From an uncultured beta proteobacterium (lineage in GTDB: Bacteria > Pseudomonadota > Gammaproteobacteria > Burkholderiales > Burkholderiaceae), in contig CAIYZI010000694.1 of the NCBI GenBank assembly GCA_903930665.1, positions 1-41,540 of the forward strand: a DNA stretch of 41,540 nucleotides, read 5' to 3'. Positions 1 to 6,560 of the stretch are shown piece after piece. Position 1 is the stretch's first letter, and each line of letters opens with the position of its first letter. The notes beneath the pieces were generated by a model. The model searched no databases. It had not been told where the DNA came from and saw only the letters and a program-made list of their open reading frames with translations. Both the position numbers and the translations under genes were made by a program.

Positions 1-98
1 AGTGCTTTTCCCGCCACATTAATTCATCAGTATTTTTAATAAAATCGCCCTTAACGCATTCAAAATGGCTATATGGGTTAATTCTTTCATCTAATTCC

Positions 99-126
99 TT
101 GACATGCTGGTAAATAGAGCAAACAA
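99..126 (+). promoter_or_regulatory. Candidate sigma-70 promoter of the cold-shock gene
   Basis: A perfect TTGACA (99-104) is followed after 16 bases by AACAAT (121-126), a 4/6 match to the -10 consensus. Transcription would start near 133 and leave a leader of about 100 bases before the ATG at 237. Long leaders are typical of cold-shock mRNAs, which use them for temperature-dependent folding. The -10 is weak, so this is a candidate only. Confidence 0.4.
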
Positions 127-236
127 TTGACCATAAGGCTTTTATTGAAGTCCTTTTTGGCGTGTTGTAGTGCGAGTCTGATTAAAAAGTATTGCCCCTC
201 ATCACGGTTGTTTTAAGTTTATGTAATGGAGTTTGT

Positions 237-440
237 ATGTCTACAGGTATTGTTAAGTGGTTCAATGACGCAAAAGGTTTTGGCTTTATCAAACCGGATG
301 ATAGTGAAGAAGAATTGTTCGCGCATTTCAGCGCAATTAATATGGGTGGTTTTAAAACCCTTCAGGAAAACCAAAAGGTAACGTTTGATATTACCCAAGG
401 CCCTAAAGGTAAACAAGCTACCAATATCCAAGCGGCCTAA
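237..440 (+). CDS. cspA: Cold-shock-domain protein, CspA family
   Basis: This 67-residue protein is a single cold-shock domain, an OB-fold beta barrel that binds single-stranded RNA and DNA and acts as an RNA chaperone in the cytoplasm. The RNP1 motif KGFGFI and the RNP2-type motif LFAHF are both present, and the N-terminus STGIVKWFNDAKGFGFI is typical of the family. An upstream in-frame ATG at 192 exists, but the ATG at 237 is chosen because it is preceded by GGAG (228-231) at good spacing and gives the family's standard length. The gene stands alone, with its own candidate promoter and a strong terminator. Whether it is cold-induced or constitutive cannot be told from sequence. Confidence 0.95.
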   Translation: MSTGIVKWFNDAKGFGFIKPDDSEEELFAHFSAINMGGFKTLQENQKVTFDITQGPKGKQATNIQAA

Positions 441-460
441 TCGTCCTTAGATCATTATCA

Positions 461-490
461 AAACCCAGGACTTGCTCCTGGGTTTTTTTT
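461..490 (+). terminator. Rho-independent terminator of the cold-shock gene
   Basis: Stem CCCAGGA (464-470) pairs with TCCTGGG (476-482) around the loop CTTGC, and flanking A and T bases extend the stem. A run of eight T follows (483-490). It lies 20 bases after the cold-shock stop codon. Confidence 0.92.
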
Positions 491-666
491 GGCCTTCAGA
501 AATCTTTTGGAGCCAACCAACAACAAATCCAATGCTTCAATTGATTGCGTCAAAGAGGTTGCCGTCAACATTTCCAAAGGGACTTTAAATTTCTAGTCGG
601 TTAGTCGTGACGTGAACCTTAGACTAAATAATTTTAATTTTCGCCACTCTTATTACCTCTCCTTGA

Positions 667-1761
667 CTACGCCCAAAACTTTTTCATTTCAGGTAAATCT
701 TGCATCCCTCTCTCGTAACCATACTTGATAGCGGGCTCCATAATTGACGGATCCACAACGCTCATTGTTTTTCTGCCGGGCAACATGCCAACAACCACTA
801 GCTTTGTTTTCGTCCCACCAGCCTCGAGATCTTTTACTTCCTGCACAATGGTATTGGGCAAGTGATTTAAACGAAGCCCTTCCTTTTCCTGTTCGATAGT
901 ATCTGCCAGAGCAACAACTAGAGCCCTTTTAGAGCCAGCCACAATATCGCAATGAGTTTCTGTAGAGCCAATACTCCCATCCATACAGACGCGATCTTTT
1001 ACCCAGGTTGGACCAGTTACACCAGGCGCAGAAGCGCTAGCAGCACATGCCGTAATAACCGATATACCTGAATTTGGGGCAATCACCAAACGCTCAGCGG
1101 TGTAGCAATCAATCGTAGTGATGTACATTTTCTCTGGGATGCTCTTCATATTGCCCAAGAAAACCTTGATGTTAGTCTCAAATTTCTCGGAGGGGATAGA
1201 TTTTGCGGCCATTGCAGCATGGCCAATTGCCTGAATAGTATCGGGATTGCCATCTTCAGCAGCAAGCCCCATTTTCATTACCCGCTCTTGACTGGGCGAG
1301 AACTTTTTTGTGGGCACTAGCTTAGCCATGATCTTAGGATAATCCGCCAAAAGATTAAACTCTGCGGAAAATAGATCCAAGCGACTGCCCAATAAAGCAC
1401 TTCCCAAAACTGCACCAGCAGATGTGCCTACGACAATATCAGCTAAGCGTAAATTCACGCCGTTCTCGAGCATTGCATGAAAGTAACCCACTAAAAATGA
1501 GCTCATATATTCAGAGCCACCACCTAATACGATTGCCCTATCTTTCCCTTTGCCTGGAGGGTTTATATAAGGAATGGGGTGAGCCAAGCCGTCATCCCAA
1601 TCGGCCGTAGTAGATTGAATTTCTCTAGCCTCTAATGCCCTCACCTGTGCAATAGTCTTCTTAGAAATTTCAGATGTCCGAGCAAATCCTTGCGTGCTAG
1701 CTACAGCAACAACCCCTGCAGCAGAAGTCTTCAAAAAATGACGGCGGGTAGATTGGGACAT
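667..1761 (-). CDS. Tat-exported patatin-like phospholipase
   Basis: A 364-residue patatin-family serine hydrolase. The N-terminus holds a twin-arginine signal (TRRHFLK at residues 5-11, followed by an Ala/Val-rich stretch ending near QGFA), so the protein is probably folded in the cytoplasm and exported by Tat. The patatin elements are visible: a glycine loop after AIVLGGG (residues 76-82), the nucleophile elbow GTSAG with Ser114, and the Asp of the dyad in MDGS (Asp261). The family hydrolyses acyl esters of lipids; the substrate here is unknown. The ATG lies 2 bases after the stop of the upstream TPP decarboxylase gene, so the two are almost certainly cotranscribed. The glycine loop reads GGGSEY rather than the usual GGGxRG, which may alter the oxyanion hole. 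No obvious terminator follows. Confidence 0.8.
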   Translation of the reverse strand: MSQSTRRHFLKTSAAGVVAVASTQGFARTSEISKKTIAQVRALEAREIQSTTADWDDGLAHPIPYINPPGKGKDRAIVLGGGSEYMSSFLVGYFHAMLENGVNLRLADIVVGTSAGAVLGSALLGSRLDLFSAEFNLLADYPKIMAKLVPTKKFSPSQERVMKMGLAAEDGNPDTIQAIGHAAMAAKSIPSEKFETNIKVFLGNMKSIPEKMYITTIDCYTAERLVIAPNSGISVITACAASASAPGVTGPTWVKDRVCMDGSIGSTETHCDIVAGSKRALVVALADTIEQEKEGLRLNHLPNTIVQEVKDLEAGGTKTKLVVVGMLPGRKTMSVVDPSIMEPAIKYGYERGMQDLPEMKKFWA

Positions 1762-1763
1762 TT

Positions 1764-3449
1764 TTATGTCTTTCCTGGAATATTCGTTTTATAGATTTGA
1801 TTTTGTATAGCAAGCGGCAATGGCTGACTTTCTGAAGCAGGGATCATGACTTCAATATAAGAAGCACCATCGAAGGTATTGGCTTTTTCAATTGCTGCAT
1901 CTAACTCACCTACCGTACTCACTCTTACACTAAACCAGGTATCACAACCCATTGCACTAGGTATTTGTGAATAGTTCCACTTTGCCAGCTCATCATAAGA
2001 AGGCCCTATTTCACTAAGAACGTTCTCAACTCCAAATATATTGTTATTCAACACAAAAATAATAGGTTTAATGCCATAGCGCCCCATGACACCAATTTCA
2101 TTGGCCGTTAACTGATGAGATCCATCGCCTGTAACCAAAATGGTTCTTCCTTTTTTATTGGCCATACATACCCCTTCAGCCGCTGGTGTTGCCCAACCAA
2201 TCGAACCCCATAATGTTTGCGTCTGAAAGCCAACCCCATCAGGCAAGGTCATCGGTGTTGTGTACATGATGCATGTACCCGTCTCCACTACCAATACATC
2301 ACCTGATCTCAGCATTTTTTGCAAGCGAGGATAAAAGTTATTGGAGGAAGTTGGATCATTAGGCGCCCCTACCAACGGCAACTGTAGTTGAGTATTTGCA
2401 TCATTTGGTCTTGGAGCAAGGCTAATACGATCGGTGAGACCCATAAGGATGTCGCTTAAAACAACACCAGTAAAAATGGTATTGCCCAATCTGACAAATT
2501 GATCACCTAAAGTGAGTAGCCTAGATTGAGCGATGTTATCGGTCCAAAAGGTAGTGTTAAAGTCTTCAAAAACCACGCCACCAATATCCAATACCAAATC
2601 AGCACTTTCGACGGTTGCTTTTAAAACAGCAGGGCTAGAGTTCATACCGTTATAGATTCCCAAGTAATTGGGATGCGCCTCAGAAATGACCGCTTTATCC
2701 ATCGGCGTGGTTGCGTAAGGAATATTAGATTTATTCAAAAACTGCTTTAAATGCTCTAGAGCGCCGAAATTACTAGCAAACTGGGTTGGCAACGCAACGA
2801 TGTTTTTGCTAACCTGAATTTTCCCAACAATAAATTCAATAGCTGCCTTTAATGCAGTTGGGTCACTTTGCGCTCTTGTAATCCGAGAAAGGGGCGCACC
2901 CTTAACCGGCTTACCAATGATAGGCATTTTGCCCAAGTCCATCGGAACAGTAATATAGGCAGGTGCGCTCAAACGCAGCGCCTCACGAATTACCCGCTCC
3001 ATTTCTTCAACAACGTTATCAGGCGTTAGATAAGCGAAGACACAACATGCTAATTCAGATGCCACTCTAAAGTTGTTATACACGCCATCACCTAGAGTGT
3101 GATGGGTAATTAAACCTTGCTTTTGAATTTGAGTGCTTGGTGCGCCAACAATATGGAATACAGGCAAACGCTGTGATTTTGCTCCCATGACTCCATTTAA
3201 AGCACTCAACTCACCGACACCATAGGTTGTTGATAATATGGATACGCCATTGATTCGCGCATAACCATCAGCTGCATAAGCAGCATTTAATTCATTGGCA
3301 CATACAATCCATTCCAGACGATCACAGGCTTCAATAGCATCATCAAATGGGAATGAATAATCACCAGGAACACCAAAAACTCGATCAATACCTAAATCGG
3401 CTAAACGATTGATGACATATTCCGCAATTGTTGGAGTAGTTGAGGCCAT
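1764..3449 (-). CDS. Thiamine-diphosphate 2-oxo acid decarboxylase (pyruvate/indolepyruvate decarboxylase type)
   Basis: This 561-residue protein belongs to the TPP-dependent PDC/IPDC family, which decarboxylates a 2-oxo acid to an aldehyde. It has an N-terminal Pyr domain (about 1-180), a central domain (about 195-340) and a C-terminal PP domain (about 370-550). The residues that separate decarboxylases from acetolactate synthases are present: Asp30 in GVPGDY, the cofactor Glu53, the pair His116-His117 in ITHHTLGDG, the TPP/Mg motif from GDGS (441-444) to NN (468-469), and Glu475. The substrate (pyruvate, indolepyruvate, phenylpyruvate or branched-chain oxo acid) cannot be settled by eye. 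It is the first gene of a two-gene unit with the patatin-like gene. No Shine-Dalgarno sequence is obvious before the ATG. Confidence 0.85.
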   Translation of the reverse strand: MASTTPTIAEYVINRLADLGIDRVFGVPGDYSFPFDDAIEACDRLEWIVCANELNAAYAADGYARINGVSILSTTYGVGELSALNGVMGAKSQRLPVFHIVGAPSTQIQKQGLITHHTLGDGVYNNFRVASELACCVFAYLTPDNVVEEMERVIREALRLSAPAYITVPMDLGKMPIIGKPVKGAPLSRITRAQSDPTALKAAIEFIVGKIQVSKNIVALPTQFASNFGALEHLKQFLNKSNIPYATTPMDKAVISEAHPNYLGIYNGMNSSPAVLKATVESADLVLDIGGVVFEDFNTTFWTDNIAQSRLLTLGDQFVRLGNTIFTGVVLSDILMGLTDRISLAPRPNDANTQLQLPLVGAPNDPTSSNNFYPRLQKMLRSGDVLVVETGTCIMYTTPMTLPDGVGFQTQTLWGSIGWATPAAEGVCMANKKGRTILVTGDGSHQLTANEIGVMGRYGIKPIIFVLNNNIFGVENVLSEIGPSYDELAKWNYSQIPSAMGCDTWFSVRVSTVGELDAAIEKANTFDGASYIEVMIPASESQPLPLAIQNQIYKTNIPGKT

Positions 3450-3654
3450 GGCTAATTCTTATCAAATTTAAACAATATTCTAATAGGAGCAATAACTAGA
3501 TTTATCACTCGTTTAATGATGAGTTTTAGCCGCAAAAAACCCCGACTCTTCCATGCCTCATTCTATAAATAGTTCGTTGCTCCAATAGCAGAACCATATA
3601 TTTATTAGGGTTGCTATAGAGCATCTCTAGAGTCTAATTGCATACTTAGTAGTG

Positions 3655-3694
3655 CAAAAAGAAAAACGACTTAGGAATCTCTCCCTAAGTCGTT
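3655..3694 (-). terminator. Terminator after tRNA-Ile / rpoD operon
   Basis: Read on the minus strand, an 11-base stem AACGACTTAGG...CCTAAGTCGTT (arms 3684-3694 and 3665-3675) is followed by a T-rich tail (3655-3664). It lies 8 bases beyond the tRNA CCA end and probably ends the whole rpsU-yqeY-dnaG-rpoD-tRNA unit. Confidence 0.88.
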
Positions 3695-3702
3695 GATTTC
3701 AT

Positions 3703-3779
3703 TGGTGGGCCCACCAGGACTTGAACCTGGGACCAAAGGATTATGAGTCCTCTGCTCTAACCAACTGAGCTATAGGCCC
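3703..3779 (-). tRNA. ileX: tRNA-Ile2 with CAU anticodon (lysidine-modified)
   Basis: The minus strand folds as a full 77-base cloverleaf: acceptor GGGCCTA with TGGGCCC, D-loop with AGTTGGTTAGA, anticodon loop CTCATAA with anticodon CAT, T-arm with GGTTCAAGTCC, and an encoded CCA end. A CAU anticodon could mean elongator Met, initiator Met or Ile2. The C4-G69 and C5-G68 pairs resemble the TilS identity elements of E. coli tRNA-Ile2, and the initiator-type run of G:C pairs in the anticodon stem is absent, so Ile2 is preferred. The CAU would be converted to lysidine-AU to read AUA. It lies 13 bases downstream of rpoD in the same direction. Confidence 0.88.
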
Positions 3780-3792
3780 GTAAGTCTTTAAC

Positions 3793-6336
3793 TTAATCTT
3801 CCTCGAGGAAGGTCTTGAGTTTATCGCTACGGCTTGGATGACGCATTTTACGCAAAGCTTTGGCTTCGATTTGACGGATACGCTCACGAGTAACGTCAAA
3901 TTGTTTTCCAACCTCTTCTAACGTGTGATCAGTACTCATTTCAACACCGAAGCGCATACGTAATACTTTTGCTTCACGTGGTGTTAATGAATCCAGAACA
4001 TCCTTCACAACATCGCGCATTGAATCATGCAAGGCCGCTTCAGCTGGTGCCAAAGTATTTCCATCTTCAATGAAGTCGCCCAAATGGGAGTCTTCATCGT
4101 CACCGATTGGAGTTTCCATGGAAATTGGCTCTTTTGCAATCTTCATGATCTTACGAATCTTGTCTTCAGGAATCTCCATCTTCAGTGCCAAAGTTGCAGC
4201 ATCCGGCTCATGACCAGTTTCTTGCAAAATTTGACGGCTGATACGGTTCATCTTATTGATAGTCTCAATCATATGAACTGGGATACGGATCGTACGAGCT
4301 TGGTCAGCAATAGAACGGGTAATCGCCTGACGAATCCACCAAGTTGCATAAGTAGAAAACTTATAACCACGACGGTATTCAAATTTATCTACCGCCTTCA
4401 TCAAGCCGATGTTGCCTTCTTGGATCAAATCTAAGAACTGCAAACCACGGTTGGTGTATTTCTTAGCAATAGAGATCACCAAACGTAAGTTAGCTACAGT
4501 CATCTCACGCTTAGCTTCACGTGCACGCTTTTCACCAGCGATCATTTGCTTGTTTACTTCTTTTAATTCTGGCAGTGGCAATACAACACGTGTCTGGATA
4601 TCAATCAGCTTCTGTTGAAGTTCTTGAATCGCTGGCACGTTACGCTCTAAAAGGGCTGTGTAGGGCTTGTTCTCTTTTAGTAACTTGGCTGTCCACTCTA
4701 AGTTCATCGACATCTTAGGGAAATCTTTTAAAACTTCGCCACGATTCACGCCAACTTTATCCACGAGGAGATTAACAATACCGCGCTCCAACTTCCAAAC
4801 TTGATCAACTTGTGAGCGCATGGTGTCGCACAACTTCTCAACACTCTTAGCCGTCAAACGGAAGCCAAGTAATTCATTACGAATAGCTTCCTGAGCTTTT
4901 ATATAAGCCGGGCAGTTGTAACCTTCTTTTTCAAAGGCCTTGCGCATTTTTTCTGCTTGAGCACGAACAATTGCAAACTTCTCTAAGGAGATTTGTTTTA
5001 ACTCTTCAAGCTGCTTCGCGTTAGCTGTACTGGCACCACCGCCACCACCGCCGCCTTCATCTTCCCCAGCATCTTCACCCTCTTCAGCGTCTGGATCTTC
5101 TTCTGGCTCTTCTGGTCCTAATTTAATATCTTCTGCATTTGGATCTACCAAGCCATCAACAAATTGATCGATCTCGATTTCACCACTAGTGATCTTGTCG
5201 ATGTTTGCCAACATTTCAGCAATGGTTACAGGGCAAGCTGACAACGCCATCACCATATCCTTAAGACCGGCTTCAATCTTCTTGGCAATAACGATCTCGC
5301 CTTCGCGAGTCAACAAATCAACAGTACCCATTTCACGCATATACATACGCACTGGATCAGTTGTGCGACCGAACTCTGAATCCACTGTTGAAAGCGCTGC
5401 TTCAGCTTCTTCCTCAGCCTCTTCCTCAGACGCAGCAGCAGCCGTGTTATCTGACAGAATTAATGTTTCAGCATCGGGAGCTTGTTCGTAAACAGTAATA
5501 CCAATATCGTTTAACAGGCTGATCAAAGTTTCTAATGCATCGGCATCAGATAACTCATCAGACATCACGTCATTCATTTCGCCATGGGTTAAGTAACCCT
5601 TGGACATACCCATTTTGATCAAGGTCTTCAAACGAGCGCGACGTAATTCTTGCTGCTCTTCAGAGCCAAGCTGTTGTGCAGCAAATTCTTTTAAGAGGGC
5701 CTTCTCTTTAGCTTTACGCTCACGTGCTTTTTGACGATCTGTCAGTACAGGTTCAGCACCCTCCGCAGAAGCATCTGCTTTAGCTTTGCGGGCACGGGCT
5801 TTTTTATCATCCTCACCAACTACTTCAACTTCAACCTCAGCTTCAACCTCAACAGCCTTAGCCTTTTTGACTTTTATTTCCGCTTTTTCCTCGGCAGCAG
5901 CCTCAGCTTTAGCTACCTTAACTGGCTCAGACTTAAGCTTTTTAGCAAGCTCAGCTTTAGCAGCAGGAGCGGCTGGCTTTGCTACAGACTTTGCTACAAC
6001 CTTCACTGGTGCTTTTGCTACTGTCTTGGCTGCGGGTTTGACTTCTGCCTTAGCTGGCTTAACCGGAGTTTTTGCCACTGGCTTTGCTACAGCCTTTACA
6101 GGTTTAGCTGGAGCTTTAGTCGGCGCCTTAGCCGCTGGCTTAGCTACAGATTTAGCTACAGGTTTTGCTGGCTTAGCCGGAACTTTTGCTACTGGCTTTG
6201 CTGCAACCTTAACCGGTTTTGCTGGCGCTTTTGCCGCTGGCTTAGCTAGAGGTTTAGCTACCACCTTCACAGGCTTAGCTGGAGCTTTTGCTTTAGCAAC
6301 TGGTTTAGCAGGTTTTTTAGTCTTGGTATTAGGCAT
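3793..6336 (-). CDS. rpoD: RNA polymerase primary sigma factor RpoD with long basic N-terminal tail
   Basis: An 847-residue sigma-70, against 613 in E. coli. Residues 1-128 are an imperfect Lys/Ala/Pro/Val repeat (units such as AKPVAK and APAKPVK); 129-230 are charged, Lys/Ala/Glu-rich and probably coiled or disordered. Region 1.1 starts near 231 (TLIKMGMSKGYLTHGEMND), region 1.2 near 321-360 and the non-conserved region covers about 361-600 with an acidic and seven-glycine insert (407-434). Region 2 spans 605-680 (DLIQEGNIGLMKAVDKFEY; -10 reading helix with YATWWIRQAITR), region 3 about 685-765, and region 4 about 775-840 with the helix-turn-helix DVTRERIRQIEAKALRKMR. It follows dnaG and has a candidate sigma-32 promoter at 6515-6542, giving a leader of about 170 bases. 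Confidence 0.97.
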   Translation of the reverse strand: MPNTKTKKPAKPVAKAKAPAKPVKVVAKPLAKPAAKAPAKPVKVAAKPVAKVPAKPAKPVAKSVAKPAAKAPTKAPAKPVKAVAKPVAKTPVKPAKAEVKPAAKTVAKAPVKVVAKSVAKPAAPAAKAELAKKLKSEPVKVAKAEAAAEEKAEIKVKKAKAVEVEAEVEVEVVGEDDKKARARKAKADASAEGAEPVLTDRQKARERKAKEKALLKEFAAQQLGSEEQQELRRARLKTLIKMGMSKGYLTHGEMNDVMSDELSDADALETLISLLNDIGITVYEQAPDAETLILSDNTAAAASEEEAEEEAEAALSTVDSEFGRTTDPVRMYMREMGTVDLLTREGEIVIAKKIEAGLKDMVMALSACPVTIAEMLANIDKITSGEIEIDQFVDGLVDPNAEDIKLGPEEPEEDPDAEEGEDAGEDEGGGGGGGASTANAKQLEELKQISLEKFAIVRAQAEKMRKAFEKEGYNCPAYIKAQEAIRNELLGFRLTAKSVEKLCDTMRSQVDQVWKLERGIVNLLVDKVGVNRGEVLKDFPKMSMNLEWTAKLLKENKPYTALLERNVPAIQELQQKLIDIQTRVVLPLPELKEVNKQMIAGEKRAREAKREMTVANLRLVISIAKKYTNRGLQFLDLIQEGNIGLMKAVDKFEYRRGYKFSTYATWWIRQAITRSIADQARTIRIPVHMIETINKMNRISRQILQETGHEPDAATLALKMEIPEDKIRKIMKIAKEPISMETPIGDDEDSHLGDFIEDGNTLAPAEAALHDSMRDVVKDVLDSLTPREAKVLRMRFGVEMSTDHTLEEVGKQFDVTRERIRQIEAKALRKMRHPSRSDKLKTFLEED
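5953..6336 (-). repeat. Degenerate tandem repeat encoding the RpoD basic tail
   Basis: The first 128 codons of rpoD form a degenerate tandem repeat with units of about 12-30 bases that encode Lys-Pro-Val-Ala-Lys and Ala-Pro-Ala-Lys-Pro variants. Synonymous changes between units show it is selected as protein rather than being recent identical DNA copies. The low complexity creates long spurious open frames on the plus strand, and slippage could change tail length between strains. Confidence 0.85.
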
Positions 6337-6500
6337 CTATTGGCACTTATTCACGTTACTGTTTATTGATATCGACTGATTAAGCACAGCCACGTTGTCT
6401 ACTTGTCCAAAATTTTATGAAAATAAAGCGCAAGTAGCTGAATTAAATCGGTTTTTTCTTGGGAAGAAAGGATTATAGTCGATTGCAACTTTTTCACCTT

Positions 6501-6522
6501 CCCCATACATAAGAATATGGGG
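6501..6522. other. Hairpin in the dnaG-rpoD gap
   Basis: CCCCATA (6501-6507) and TATGGGG (6516-6522) form a perfect 7-bp inverted repeat with an 8-base loop. Neither strand has a T run after it, so it is not a normal intrinsic terminator. It overlaps the -10 of the candidate sigma-32 promoter. It could also mark an RNA processing or stability element in read-through transcripts from dnaG. Confidence 0.5.
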
Positions 6523-6542
6523 TAAATTTTGAGCTTTTCTAG
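6515..6542 (-). promoter_or_regulatory. Candidate sigma-32 (RpoH) heat-shock promoter for rpoD
   Basis: Minus strand: CTAGAAA (6542-6536) is 6/7 to the sigma-32 -35 core CTTGAAA, and CCCCATAT (6522-6515) matches CCCCATNT fully, with a 13-base spacer that suits sigma-32. It lies wholly between dnaG and rpoD, and transcription would start near 6508. E. coli also has a heat-shock promoter for rpoD, placed inside dnaG, so the role is plausible by analogy. Confidence 0.6.
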
Positions 6543-6560
6543 AGCTAAATCAGTAAATTC

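Noticed and set aside
491..666. Inverted TTAGTC/GACTAA near 601-627 as a terminator for the patatin gene
   Set aside because: The stem is short, the loop is long, and there is no T tract on the minus strand after it.
3450..3702. Possible small gene or ncRNA in the gap between the decarboxylase gene and the tRNA
   Set aside because: I see no start with a ribosome site, no conserved-looking peptide and no clear promoter-terminator pair for an ncRNA. It probably holds the decarboxylase promoter.
3703..3779. Calling the tRNA elongator or initiator Met
   Set aside because: The anticodon CAU alone is ambiguous, but the C4-G69 and C5-G68 pairs favour Ile2, and initiator features are missing. A lysidine-target classifier would settle it.
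5953..6336. Repeat array as a possible CRISPR or satellite
   Set aside because: Units are degenerate, in frame and encode a continuous protein tail; there are no constant repeats with unique spacers.
5731..6379. Two long plus-strand open frames (5731-6249 and 5786-6379)
   Set aside because: They lie opposite the rpoD repeat tail. Codon bias of the Lys/Ala/Pro repeat removes stops in the other frames, and the translated products are Ser/Leu/Tyr/Cys or Ala/Thr/Gly low-complexity strings with no ribosome site or family resemblance.
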